Shown here: positions 45,432-54,348 of the stretch, piece by piece
Position numbering within the stretch: position 1 is the stretch's first letter
Layout of the letters: each line of letters opens with the position of its first letter
NCBI GenBank assembly: GCA_017437785.1
Contig: JAFRXH010000091.1
Coordinates: 1-64,000 of the forward strand
Reading direction: 5' to 3'
DNA from: Lachnospiraceae bacterium
GTDB taxonomy: Bacteria > Bacillota > Clostridia > Lachnospirales > Lachnospiraceae
Length of the DNA: 64,000 nt
Translations under genes and position numbers: made by a program
The notes under the pieces: model-generated
The model's database searches: none
Told to the model about the DNA's origin: nothing
The model's input: the letters and a program-made list of their open reading frames with translations, nothing else

Positions 45432-45463
45432 AAAGGGGGCATGGCATCTACCAAGGCCCCTTT
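45432..45463 (+). terminator. Hairpin after the C39-like gene
   Basis: AAAGGGG (45432-45438) and CCCCTTT (45457-45463) with an 18-nt loop, 30 bp past the stop. The downstream T-run is short. Confidence 0.5.
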
Positions 45464-45541
45464 ACATTTGTGCTACGCTTTGTGGCAATGACCGCATATC
45501 CCTCCGGAAATCTTGTCACTTGTTCACAATCTGTTCATATT

Positions 45542-45605
45542 TTGTGCATACACAATTCACAAATCGTTAATATTTTGTTGAAATTCCCATAAAAATGACT
45601 ATAAT
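45542..45605 (+). promoter_or_regulatory. Promoter of the VWA lipoprotein gene with upstream inverted repeat
   Basis: TTGAAA (45578-45583), 16-bp spacer, consensus TATAAT (45600-45605). Upstream, TTGTG-CATA-CACAA (45542-45555) is a perfect inverted repeat and several TTCACAA/TTCATA copies occur between 45525 and 45565. A regulator may bind there. Confidence 0.6.
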
Positions 45606-45686
45606 CATTCGTAACTCATACAAATACCAATCAAAGCAGACCGGACCAGATTACCGGCTGACTCAGGTTAAAGGGAGGAAAACGAT

Positions 45687-47336
45687 ATGAGTAAAAAATG
45701 GTTAAGAAGATTTATGGGTGTTTCAATGGCAATGGCAATGAGCCTGACAGCCTGCAGCGGATCAGGCGGAACTAGCACCGCCCCGGCTGCCACCGCCGAT
45801 GTTGCAACTTCCGCAGCCGTGCAGGATGCCTATTTTTCCTATGAACCGACATATGACCCGATGTACGATTCCGTCACCGAGGACGAAGAGTCAGATACCG
45901 TGGAAGGTGAAGAATTCAATACCGAAGAATACGATACCATCAAGGAGAACGGATTCGCTTCAGTCGCCAAGAGCCCCCTGTCCACCTTCGGTGCAGATGT
46001 GGACACCGCATCCTATTCCAACGTACGCCGCCTTATCAATATGGGATACACCCCTGACGCGATCCCCAATGGAGCCGTGCGCACGGAAGAAATGGTAAAT
46101 TATTTCAGCTACAGCTATAACGGACCTGAAGACGGCGAACCCTTTGGTGTTAATGCAATGATCTCACAATGCCCCTGGAATGAAGATAACCTGCTGCTCC
46201 ACCTGGGCCTGCAGACTGAAGCCGTCGATTTTTCACAGGCCGGTGACAGCAATATAGTATTCCTCATCGATGTAAGCGGCTCCATGAGCGACGAGAACAA
46301 ATTACCCCTGCTGCAGCAGGCATTCGGACTTCTCATAGATGAGCTGGGCGAAAAGGATTGTGTCTCTATAGTAACATACGCCAGCGGAGAAAAGGTTGTG
46401 ATCGACGGTGTGAGCTGCGATGATAAAGATCAGGTCCTTAATGCATTAAACGGTCTCAAGGCCGGTGGTGGTACAAACGGCAGTTCTGCGATAGAAATGG
46501 CATACGATCTGGCTCAGAAGCACTTCATCGAAAACGGAAATAATCGCGTGATCCTTGCTTCTGACGGCGACTGGAACATAGGCATTACCAGCCAGAGTGA
46601 ATTGAGCGAACTGATCAAAAAGAAGAAGGAAAGCGGCATATATCTGTCAGTATTAGGTTTCGGAATGGGCAATTACAGTGATTCCCGCATGCAGACTATG
46701 GCTGATGACGGCAACGGCAACTATGCATACATCGATTCACTGCGCGAAGCAAAGAAAGTGCTGGTTGAAGAACTTGGTGCAAATATGGTGGCAGTAGCTG
46801 ACGATGTTAAGCTTCAGGTTGAGTTCAACCCCGTATATGTTTCCGAATACCGCCTGCTGGGTTATGAGAACAGACGCTTAAATACCGAAGACTTTGAAGA
46901 TGATACAAAGGATGCCGGTGAAGTGGGCGCAGGACACAGCGTAACAGTACTTTATGAGCTGGTCCCCGCCAAAGAAGAAGCCGAAGAGTCTGATCTGAAA
47001 TATCAGGAATCAACGATCACCGAAGATGCCAAGAACAGCAACGAATGGCTTACACTGGCTGTACGCTATAAGAAGCCCGGAGAAAGCACCTCACAGCTTT
47101 TGGAATACCCCATCGGTGCCGACCGCTTAACGGAAACCCCTAACGATGATTATCGTTTCTCCGCAGCTGTAGCAGAATTCTCAATGCTGCTTCGCAACAG
47201 CGAATACAAAGGCAACGCAAGCTACGAACACGTACTGAATACCCTTTCCAATATCAAGTTAAGCGATGAGTACCGCGAAGAATTCCGTGACATGGTAAGG
47301 ATGGCAGTAAACAACTCAGGCGATACTCAGTGGTGA
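45687..47336 (+). CDS. YfbK-type von Willebrand factor A lipoprotein
   Basis: A 549-residue lipoprotein (lipobox LTAC, Cys23) with an acidic linker, a YfbK N-terminal domain (SPLSTFGADVDTASYSNVRR, NGAVRTEEMVNYFSY), a VWA domain with the MIDAS motif DVSGSMS (about residue 193), and the C-terminal DUF3520-type region (TEDFEDDTKDAGEVGAGHSV). The VWA domain binds a divalent metal and probably a protein partner. It is anchored outside the membrane. The gene has its own promoter and terminator, so it is likely a single-gene unit. SD: AAGGGAGG. Confidence 0.93.
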   Translation: MSKKWLRRFMGVSMAMAMSLTACSGSGGTSTAPAATADVATSAAVQDAYFSYEPTYDPMYDSVTEDEESDTVEGEEFNTEEYDTIKENGFASVAKSPLSTFGADVDTASYSNVRRLINMGYTPDAIPNGAVRTEEMVNYFSYSYNGPEDGEPFGVNAMISQCPWNEDNLLLHLGLQTEAVDFSQAGDSNIVFLIDVSGSMSDENKLPLLQQAFGLLIDELGEKDCVSIVTYASGEKVVIDGVSCDDKDQVLNALNGLKAGGGTNGSSAIEMAYDLAQKHFIENGNNRVILASDGDWNIGITSQSELSELIKKKKESGIYLSVLGFGMGNYSDSRMQTMADDGNGNYAYIDSLREAKKVLVEELGANMVAVADDVKLQVEFNPVYVSEYRLLGYENRRLNTEDFEDDTKDAGEVGAGHSVTVLYELVPAKEEAEESDLKYQESTITEDAKNSNEWLTLAVRYKKPGESTSQLLEYPIGADRLTETPNDDYRFSAAVAEFSMLLRNSEYKGNASYEHVLNTLSNIKLSDEYREEFRDMVRMAVNNSGDTQW

Positions 47337-47405
47337 TCGATCAAACGGGGGGCGGGTTTGTGGTGATCTGAGGCCATGGGTCCGTTTTCCGGATACAGGA
47401 TAAAC

Positions 47406-47441
47406 AAAGGACCGTCTCTTTATAGGAGGCGGTCCTTTTAA
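47406..47441. terminator. Bidirectional terminator
   Basis: AAAGGACCGTCTC and GAGGCGGTCCTTT form a 13-bp stem (one G-T pair), followed by TTTTAAAA. It ends the VWA gene and may serve the convergent PD-(D/E)XK gene. Confidence 0.9.
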
Positions 47442-47480
47442 AATCTAAAACCACTGGGCTTATCTTAACTTTTAACAGAG

Positions 47481-48374
47481 TTATACAGATATCGGGGCTT
47501 TTACCATTGCTGCCTCAAACTCCGCTATGCTGCCGGCTTTAGCCGCAATCTTATGCAGGCGTTTCAGCTCATCAAGATCGTCAATTGCCTCAAGCCGTAC
47601 ACGCATATCATCGGGAATGCAGCCTATATCCTCAAGTAATTCCAGGATGGCTTCTATTCTGTCTTCTTTCTTTCCTTCTTCCCTTTCCCGATCAAAATAG
47701 TAACCTAAAGTCATACTGCCCTCCTTTAGCGCCGGATCAGCTTTAACGCGTTCCACATATCCGGCTATCTCTTTGGTAGCCTCGTCTAAAACGCTTTCCG
47801 GCCGGCTCTCCTGAATATAGTTTAACATATTCTTGATCGCCTGGCTACCGCCTTTTGTACCCTTGGTATTGAAATACACAAAGCTCAAGCCATCAGGGTA
47901 TTCCAGTCCGGGTACCTCAACACAGCTATTGTGGAAGGTATAAACCATATGATCCTCTTTGAAAATGTCAAAGTTTGTTATGGTTATGACATAAAGATTA
48001 GGCAGCTTTGAAAAATCTTTCTCTCCGCTTTTTAAATGCTTCGAGTCTATCTTCGCCTGGTAAAACCTGTTATGTCTCGGGAAGCTCAGATCGTTTCTGG
48101 TATGCGGTTCAATGTCATAAACATTTGCAATTGTTTTCTTACCATCCGCCTCAACGCTCTCATTGACCTCAACATCCATCCTTATCCCGCGCAGGTTGGT
48201 ATCAGCTCCCATAATAACGCGCTGGCACACTACGCTCACCTTTCCTATCTCGCGTTCAAGCAATACAGAAAGCATCTTTTTAAAACACGCCTCGCCCACA
48301 AGCGGATCGGTAGCAACACAATTCATCAAAAAATCATCGATAAGGTCAAGTTCTTCAAAACTTCTTCTTTTCAT
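47481..48374 (-). CDS. PD-(D/E)XK nuclease family protein (Rpn/transposase-like)
   Basis: A 297-residue protein of the PDDEXK_2/Rpn-like family found in many copies in Lachnospiraceae. The predicted active site is in GIRMDVEVNE (Asp), ANVYDIEPHT (Asp-x-Glu) and RFYQAKID (Gln-x-Lys). A C-terminal helical part (EEGKKEDRIEAILELLEDIG) is typical. Such proteins are thought to be recombination-promoting nucleases. The ATG at 48372-48374 is preferred because TAGGAG precedes it; a longer frame starts at 48407. No IS ends are visible. Confidence 0.88.
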   Translation of the reverse strand: MKRRSFEELDLIDDFLMNCVATDPLVGEACFKKMLSVLLEREIGKVSVVCQRVIMGADTNLRGIRMDVEVNESVEADGKKTIANVYDIEPHTRNDLSFPRHNRFYQAKIDSKHLKSGEKDFSKLPNLYVITITNFDIFKEDHMVYTFHNSCVEVPGLEYPDGLSFVYFNTKGTKGGSQAIKNMLNYIQESRPESVLDEATKEIAGYVERVKADPALKEGSMTLGYYFDREREEGKKEDRIEAILELLEDIGCIPDDMRVRLEAIDDLDELKRLHKIAAKAGSIAEFEAAMVKAPISV

Positions 48375-48525
48375 GTGGCATTCTCCTATAAATATATTAT
48401 GAACCACATAGAACCATTACTGTCCTTTACGGGATGATCGGAAGATCTCTGCGCCTTCAAACAGAGTTCCATTTAGATTCTATGAGGCCCGAACTATAGG
48501 TATCGTGCCTTCTCAGAGTGACGCT

Positions 48526-48554
48526 ATACTATCACATATCAATAATTGTGTAAA
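48526..48554 (-). promoter_or_regulatory. Promoter of the PD-(D/E)XK gene
   Basis: TTTACA (48549-48554), 17-bp spacer, TAGTAT (48526-48531) on the minus strand; leader of about 145 nt before the start. Confidence 0.5.
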
Positions 48555-48624
48555 GTATTAAATTATCAAGGTTTCAAAAAACAAAAAGCGATGTCATACT
48601 TATTATCAGCAGACTAAAATTTGC

Positions 48625-49854
48625 CTAACTGTACCAAGTTTTATCCCACCTCTTCATCGCGATATACTTTCTGCTCCATGTCGGATCCTCGTAAGAGCTG
48701 TATTCATCCATCATGCATCCGTAACACAGATCATCTGCCAGTTCCAGTATTACATCAGCTAGTTCAAGGTCCTCCTTCCATTTCATATCCATAGCCTCAA
48801 ACCCGCATATAGCCCCTAGGATATTGCCTGCCACCGCCCCAGTGGTATCACTGTCACCATTATGATTAACTGCAGCTATTATACCGGCTGAAAAATTATC
48901 GCGATGGCGCAGCGCACAGTATAGCGCAATGCCCAGAGTTTCCTCTGCAACCCAGCCGGCTCCGATGCCGTGAATATTAGTAAGGTCATCATCTCCATTC
49001 TGTGCCAGCTTCATTGCCAGATTGATGATACTGATCATCTTGGCCAGGTTCTCATCTCCCTGATATATCCTTAATGCCGCTTCTTTTGCTTCGATTATGA
49101 TTTCCTCAAGGCTCATATCTTTCTGCGGATATACGATACGGCTTATAATATGCGTAAACACTGCTGCCGGCATATATCCCAGAGAATGACAATGCGTTAT
49201 CCTGGCTATATCACCCGCCTCCTCATCAAGAACATCCAGTTTCTCCCTGTCCCCATAATCAAGCGCAAGCGGAGCCATTCGCATCAGACCACCATTCCCC
49301 TTACTGTCGTTCCTTTTCAGAAAAATATCCGGATATCCATTCTTTGAATGGTACTTAAGCTCCTCAAGCGCAGATACACAGGTATTCCCCGGCACTCTTA
49401 CCGCAAACAGTTCCGGGACATCCATAAGCCAGCTTATTCTGCGTTCTTCCTTTGCCCTTGTATCAAAATGCGATATCTGCTGTGTAAGGAGCCAGTCAAA
49501 GTACGCATCATAAACATAAGTTCCGGGATCACCCTGTATTCCACGCATACATCCCCTGGTATCTCCCACGAGAATACCATTAGCGGTAAACAGGCTCATC
49601 TGAGTATCATCGGATATCAGTGCCTTGCCGCTCTTTTTATCCTTCTCATAAGCCTGTATCCCACCCTTGCCATATTTAATCCATATAGCATCTTCCTTCA
49701 TGAACTCTATCGGATAACCAAGAGCATCTCCTGCAGCTCCGCCTATCAGGCATCCTCGTATCTTATCAAGATGCTGCCCTCGTCTTGTGCGCTTCTGCTC
49801 TATCCTTTCAAGATCATGATCTGATCTGTTAATGCTATTTTCGGCTGCTTCCAT
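48625..49854 (-). CDS. ADP-ribosylglycohydrolase family protein
   Basis: A 409-residue protein of the DraG-like family that removes ADP-ribose from proteins or small molecules using two metal ions. Visible signs are RGCLIGGAAGDALGYPIEF at the N-terminus, SDDTQMSLF (metal ligands), GNGGLMRMAPLAL, ITHCHSLGY, and VNHNGDSDTTGAVAGNILGA near the C-terminus with the second Asp ligands. All the metal-binding residues look intact. It lies 69 bp downstream of the P-loop/CYTH gene in the same direction. Confidence 0.93.
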   Translation of the reverse strand: MEAAENSINRSDHDLERIEQKRTRRGQHLDKIRGCLIGGAAGDALGYPIEFMKEDAIWIKYGKGGIQAYEKDKKSGKALISDDTQMSLFTANGILVGDTRGCMRGIQGDPGTYVYDAYFDWLLTQQISHFDTRAKEERRISWLMDVPELFAVRVPGNTCVSALEELKYHSKNGYPDIFLKRNDSKGNGGLMRMAPLALDYGDREKLDVLDEEAGDIARITHCHSLGYMPAAVFTHIISRIVYPQKDMSLEEIIIEAKEAALRIYQGDENLAKMISIINLAMKLAQNGDDDLTNIHGIGAGWVAEETLGIALYCALRHRDNFSAGIIAAVNHNGDSDTTGAVAGNILGAICGFEAMDMKWKEDLELADVILELADDLCYGCMMDEYSSYEDPTWSRKYIAMKRWDKTWYS

Positions 49855-49923
49855 CGTTACCCCTATCTTAGCTCTCTACTATTATGTCTAAATAAGATCA
49901 ATGTAATGATCCCGTTGCGGCCG

Positions 49924-51018
49924 TCATGATATCACTCTTTTAGCCAGCGAAAAATTCTTATAGTTTTCATCATCAGTAACTTCTTTAATCTTCTTTAAGA
50001 ACCCCGGGAAAAGAATCTCCTGTTTCTCATCTCTAAGTTCTATCTCCACAATTGCTTTATCCTTCCAGAAAGGATACACATCTATCTCAAAATACTGTCC
50101 CTCATAAGTAAGGCAATATCTATCTTTTCGTATGGGATGCATGTATGTATCCGCATCCATCAGAAGCTTAAGATACTCCTTCTGCGTAAGCCTCTTCTCA
50201 ATCTCGATCCTCTTTTCACTGGAGATGCTTCGTTTGACCGTTTTGAAATAGATATAATTGCCGTCCAAACCGCGTTGGCGTACACGCACTTCCTCATTAT
50301 CATCCGACTTCAGATAAGTCTGAATGATTTCAACCTTGCTGCAAGCCGGATCCTTTTCCAAACACTCAATATCCGGATATTCTATAAGGAATTTCCTCTC
50401 TATCTCATAAGGTTCCGGTTCTCCTAAAAAGCCCGCCATCTCACTTATAAGCTTCCTGAGTTTATTTTCAAAATCTGAATCATTACCTATAACGCGAAAA
50501 TGGGGATGCCCGGTCCATGCCGATATAAGCTTATCATCCAGCTCAGCAGCCTTTTTAAGCCCCTCAGTGCGCGCAGCATTATTCTCTGTCGTATAAAACT
50601 CTTCTGCTCCTTTTGCTGCTGTTTCAAGATGAAATACCGCATCATAACTGTCACGCAATTCTATAGGATTTACCCCTACATGCTCCAGCACCTCGTCGAA
50701 CTCTTCATCATTCATATACGCTTTATTGTCAAATGCCCCTCTGTCACAGACGATCAATATCTTTTCTGCTTTCATCCCTTTCGCTGCCCGCATAAAAAGC
50801 TCTTCTTTCTTAAGCTGCAGTTCCATCTGGCACTTTTGATAATCAAGATTTGTTTTACATGTCCAGGGTGCCACTCCTCCCTTAATAAACTCTGTCGCCG
50901 TCTCCGGCACAAAAAGAACTGCATAGCCTCTTTGCGTAAATGCATCCTGTATCCAGCTCATAGCGGTTGTTTTCCCAGCACAAGGTCCACCGGTTATTAC
51001 GATCTTTGTGATGTCCAT
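49924..51018 (-). CDS. P-loop NTPase (AAA_28/Ttd14-like) fused to a CYTH domain
   Basis: A 364-residue two-domain protein. Residues 1-195 are a P-loop kinase-like NTPase (Walker A ITGGPCAGKTTAM; LIVCDRGAFD). Residues 200-364 are a CYTH domain with the defining E-x-E-x-K pattern in PYEIERKFLI (Glu-x-x-x-Lys variant: E-I-E-R-K) and internal charged strands (EVRVRQRG, YFKTVKR, KRIEIEKRL, AIVEIELRD), which form a tunnel for triphosphate ligands. The same domain order is known from the animal protein Ttd14. The ligand is probably a nucleotide or polyphosphate. It is upstream of the ADP-ribosylglycohydrolase, so both may act on the same metabolite. Confidence 0.88.
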   Translation of the reverse strand: MDITKIVITGGPCAGKTTAMSWIQDAFTQRGYAVLFVPETATEFIKGGVAPWTCKTNLDYQKCQMELQLKKEELFMRAAKGMKAEKILIVCDRGAFDNKAYMNDEEFDEVLEHVGVNPIELRDSYDAVFHLETAAKGAEEFYTTENNAARTEGLKKAAELDDKLISAWTGHPHFRVIGNDSDFENKLRKLISEMAGFLGEPEPYEIERKFLIEYPDIECLEKDPACSKVEIIQTYLKSDDNEEVRVRQRGLDGNYIYFKTVKRSISSEKRIEIEKRLTQKEYLKLLMDADTYMHPIRKDRYCLTYEGQYFEIDVYPFWKDKAIVEIELRDEKQEILFPGFLKKIKEVTDDENYKNFSLAKRVIS

Positions 51019-51053
51019 TATCTATCTCCTTCATTCACTCTTGATTAAAGAAT

Positions 51054-51893
51054 CTATTTTAATTTTGATTGGAATGATTCTCCACACATGGGACATATAA
51101 GTGTCTTTGAGTTTTTAATAAACTGCTTTGTATATGATATCTGATCATCACAGTACGGACACCGGAGATCTATGTATTCTTCCTCTGCATTATCATCTTC
51201 CTTTGTATCATTTACCGGAAGCTCAACTGTCTTCATCTCTTTAGGTAAAGCGTTCAAATCTCTACTTACAGGCCTTCTATCCTTGGGGCTGCGTCCTCCG
51301 GAATTCTTAGCAATAATCGAACTATTATCTACAAGCTCTCCAAAACCATATACGCATAACGATAAAAGCCAGGACACAAATGATCCCACCACAATTATTA
51401 CAAGCCCTACAATCGTACCCAGAGAGTTCTCATCGCGTCCAATACCATCTATAAAGTCATTTATAAAACTCATTACTAAGAAGCCTATAAAAATCGCACT
51501 AACAATCCCTATCCAGCACGAAATCTTCGCTACAGTTTTTATCTTACTGCCAACTTCATCAAACATAAAATCCGCTCCTTCCTCACCTGTTTTTCTATCC
51601 GTATAATCCCCAGCAGTGACACTCATTTGCTTTATTGTTCTATCTTTAGATAATTCATCCTCACCAATATGATCTGAAGTATTCTTCTTTGAAATATTAC
51701 GAATATAATCAACCAAAGAAAAAACTATATAGTCAACATTATCAGCAATAACATCCTCCCCGGAGATCAAACCTGACGATACCTTTTGAATACTGTCGTT
51801 GCAGCTAATACATAGTCTATATTCTTTTGATCCTAAAGAGATTTTTTTAGTTTTGTTTTCAGAAAACTCTTTACCGCAACAGTCACATCGCAT
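51054..51893 (-). CDS. Double zinc-ribbon, two-helix membrane protein
   Basis: A 279-residue protein with a zinc-binding N-terminus (CDCCGKEF ... CISC), a soluble part, two membrane helices (WIGIVSAIFIGFLVMSFI and GLVIIVVGSFVSWLLSLCVY), a charged linker and a C-terminal zinc ribbon (LRCPYCDDQISY ... CPMCGESF). Both zinc sites face the cytosol. The gene seems confined to the accessory zone beginning here, where A+T content rises. No enzymatic domain is seen. SD: GGAGG, seven bases from the ATG. Confidence 0.82.
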   Translation of the reverse strand: MRCDCCGKEFSENKTKKISLGSKEYRLCISCNDSIQKVSSGLISGEDVIADNVDYIVFSLVDYIRNISKKNTSDHIGEDELSKDRTIKQMSVTAGDYTDRKTGEEGADFMFDEVGSKIKTVAKISCWIGIVSAIFIGFLVMSFINDFIDGIGRDENSLGTIVGLVIIVVGSFVSWLLSLCVYGFGELVDNSSIIAKNSGGRSPKDRRPVSRDLNALPKEMKTVELPVNDTKEDDNAEEEYIDLRCPYCDDQISYTKQFIKNSKTLICPMCGESFQSKLK

Positions 51894-51941
51894 AAAAACA
51901 CCTCCATTTATTGTTATAGATCAGATCACGCAGTCTATAGT

Positions 51942-52377
51942 TCATAACCGTCCCAACCCGAAGAATCGCCCAAAAAGAGCAAGAAACAATACTATTCCAA
52001 ATATCACAAATATAACTTTAAGTGCAATCTTCTCAATCTTACTTCTATTATCAGATACCGAAGGCTTATCGTCCGATGTTGCATTCTTTATCGGAGCCTT
52101 TATATCAGCAGTTGTATTAACAGCCGCAGATTGAGGTATTACAGTAATCGATGAGAACATGCCTCCAGCCGGACAGATCATCTTTCCCCGGCCGGGGTTG
52201 CATGTCATATAACACACTACAAGGTTATTACCGCTGTTATCAGTCAAAGGCTCCCCCTCTAAATACACCTTCCCCTCAACTAATATTTGAATAGGGATCT
52301 GTATAAGTGATATCTCCTGTGGATTCATCAACATAAGCATGTCCGACTATCCTATCAAACAATCCCGTTTTTTAATG
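51942..52377 (-). pseudogene. Broken copy of the GHAYID-type membrane protein
   Basis: The frame starting at 52340 (132 codons) carries VVCYMTCNPGRGKMICPAGGM, close to VVCYLTCNPMFGKIICPVGGM of the intact gene at 52728-53303. The beginning of that family is found in another frame just upstream, reading GLFDRIVGHAYVDESTGDIT (compare GIFNSVIGHAYIDEVSGDVT), followed by a stop. The middle membrane helices are missing. So the gene has lost its start, suffered a frameshift and an internal deletion. A hydrophobic tail (VIFVIFGIVLFLALF) remains. It could still be translated from 52340, but that product would be out of register with the family N-terminus. Confidence 0.85.
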
Positions 52378-52723
52378 TCAATTAAACCAAAGATAGTCCG
52401 CCTTTCCGTTAGGGCCAAGAGTTATCGCATATAATCCTGACATATCACGGGTAGCGGATAAATCTGCTACAAAATAACCATCTTTTGTAGGTTCAAAATA
52501 ATAATTTCCACTAAAACTATGTGCACCAATCCATGCTAACCAAAGATTTGCAACATATTCTTTTTCACGATATTCAGAAGTATCTGTATAATAACCGATG
52601 GTTATCTTATCATCCTTAGGTATATCATTATAATCTGGTATCTCCCGGTGTTGTGCTTCCGCACCCTGATAACAATGCCACTGTTGAAAATGCAAGTATT
52701 GCTGTAATAATTCTTCTTTTCAC
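52378..52723 (-). pseudogene. Internally deleted lipoprotein, copy of the gene at 58642
   Basis: From GTG 52721-52723 (SD GGAAAGGAG) a lipoprotein signal is read: VKRRIITAILAFSTVALLSG then CGSTTPG, but the frame stops at 52628 after 31 codons. In a second frame the next 85 codons match the C-terminus of the 399-residue lipoprotein at 58642-59841 (IGYYTDTSEYREKEYVANLW; SGNYYFEPTKDGYF; SGLYAITLGPNGKA). About 280 residues of the middle are gone and the junction is out of frame. The nucleotide similarity of the shared part is high by eye, so the copy is recent. Confidence 0.88.
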
Positions 52724-52727
52724 AAAT

Positions 52728-53303
52728 CTACACACTCCTTTCCTCGCTATGCTGTTTTCTCTTCCTCTGATTCTTTAACTGTAGTCTTCGTATTAAAACA
52801 GCCAGATAAGATGGTATTATAGAAAAACCAACAAACAGTGCGATCATAAATGGAACAGTACAGATACGCCAAAAAGTAGATTTTATGCCCAAGTCAAAAC
52901 CCGAAGTGATCACAGTGGCGAGCATTCCTCCAACAGGGCATATGATTTTTCCAAACATTGGATTGCAGGTTAAGTAACATACAACAAACGCGATTACGGC
53001 AGTAATCAGCCAAAGCACTCCCTCCAGAATATCTTCACCGTCCATGAAACTTTTGATAAGCATATACCAGCTTCCGGGAATTGCAAGCAAGTAGAAAAGA
53101 ATGCCAATTGCACCAATGCTTTTAAACAGGCCTTGAAATATATCAGGCCCCTCTGCCGCTATGTGTCCATGAGCAATTTCCTGCTCAAAGATACCGGGAT
53201 TATTATCGGTAATCGTGACATCACCAGACACTTCGTCTATATAAGCATGTCCAATAACACTATTAAATATCCCCGGCTGTCCATTTGTTAAGTCTATTTT
53301 CAT
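52728..53303 (-). CDS. GHAYID-type membrane protein of unknown function
   Basis: A 191-residue protein with an N-terminal soluble beta segment (GQPGIFNSVIGHAYIDEVSG) and four predicted membrane helices (IGILFYLLAIPGSWYMLIKS; LWLITAVIAFVVCYLT; PVGGMLATVITS; VPFMIALFVGFSIIPSYLAV) ending in a basic tail. The segment CNPMFGKIICPVGGM has a Cys pair. I do not recognise the family. The ATG at 53301-53303 is chosen; the GTG two codons earlier is inside the ribosome site AAGGAGGT. A broken copy lies immediately downstream. Confidence 0.78.
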   Translation of the reverse strand: MKIDLTNGQPGIFNSVIGHAYIDEVSGDVTITDNNPGIFEQEIAHGHIAAEGPDIFQGLFKSIGAIGILFYLLAIPGSWYMLIKSFMDGEDILEGVLWLITAVIAFVVCYLTCNPMFGKIICPVGGMLATVITSGFDLGIKSTFWRICTVPFMIALFVGFSIIPSYLAVLIRRLQLKNQRKRKQHSEERSV

Positions 53304-53541
53304 GCGCACCTCCTTGTCTTAATGCTCAAACTTCTCCCAATAAGGTGTTTATGTTTGAAACACAAAATACATGGCCTTTTAAGGTATGAGAAGTCTTAGC
53401 AACTAATTATCTGATCTGATGTAAGTATAGAAAATCTCGATAAACGGATGGTCGCCTTTACTGCGACATTTTAATTCTCTGTTTCACTCTTCCCTTTTAC
53501 TTTTTCAATAAACCGCTTTTTCCGGATATGAACATTGCTAC

Positions 53542-54303
53542 CTACCACTGCATCCTGTGCACGCCCGGTATTCCTTCCCCTCTCTCTATCAGCTCCTTTA
53601 ACACAATGTTTTCAAAATGATAAAACTCTTCTACACCTTCTCCGCCAGGGGCAGCCATTTCTTCACTAATATCGCTCAGACAATTGTTGCCCTGCCCCAT
53701 CCATATCTCCCTGGCGTATGAACTGTCTCCATACACTTCATTCCACTTCTTACCCACCGAATCCCAACGTTCCAGTCTTGCGCCTATACATCTCAGAATA
53801 GTCCCGTTATTATCATCCTGATAATATTCGCGGTCTTTTTCCAGATCCATTCTCTTGGTGATTTCTGCATACCTATGTTCTAAGTCTATGGTAACATCAA
53901 GCACCCATCTGTTGCCCCAGCAATCAAAACTAACATCCTTCAACATTTCAAAACGCTGCGGGGTAAGCCCTTTTACAAATCCGGTATAGCTCGTGTCATT
54001 CATATCGACGCTTTCTATCACAGGCGGATCATTACGATCATAATTGCTGAGTATCCACCCTATGGATTCATATCGCACATTGTTACACTTATATCTCTCA
54101 ACATCTATTTCACGTTTACTCAACAGCCTGTTAACATGAAAACAATAAGGAACTACATCAAACTCCATCGCCAGATCCCTTATAAATAAAGGAAGTTCCT
54201 CACACTTCATATCATCAAATAGAATATAACGCTTCCACTTATCTGTAGATCTATTAGTATATTCTTTTCTGTTATGTTCAGTTATATCCTTTATTATCTT
54301 CAT
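53542..54303 (-). CDS. Protein of unknown function
   Basis: A 253-residue soluble protein, rich in Trp, Tyr and charged residues, with no signal peptide or membrane helix. I do not recognise it. Visible segments include DVVPYCFHVNRLLSKREID, FDCWGNRWVLDVTIDLEHRY and IWMGQGNNCLSDISEEMAAP. It has a good ribosome site (AAGGAGGGG). The 238 bp that follow hold nothing I can identify. Confidence 0.65.
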   Translation of the reverse strand: MKIIKDITEHNRKEYTNRSTDKWKRYILFDDMKCEELPLFIRDLAMEFDVVPYCFHVNRLLSKREIDVERYKCNNVRYESIGWILSNYDRNDPPVIESVDMNDTSYTGFVKGLTPQRFEMLKDVSFDCWGNRWVLDVTIDLEHRYAEITKRMDLEKDREYYQDDNNGTILRCIGARLERWDSVGKKWNEVYGDSSYAREIWMGQGNNCLSDISEEMAAPGGEGVEEFYHFENIVLKELIERGEGIPGVHRMQW

Positions 54304-54348
54304 CAGCTCATCCCCTCCTTAACAATAATCTCAGTTAAATCTCAAATA

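Noticed and set aside
47481..48374. Insertion sequence
   Set aside because: The PD-(D/E)XK_2 protein is often annotated as a transposase, but no inverted ends or target duplication could be found around it.
51942..52340. A genuine 132-residue gene
   Set aside because: The N-terminus of the same family is readable upstream in another frame, so the reading from 52340 is secondary.
52378..52695. A genuine 105-residue gene
   Set aside because: Its first residues have no homology and a lipoprotein signal lies in another frame directly upstream; the rest equals the C-terminus of the 58642 gene. A deleted pseudogene explains it better.
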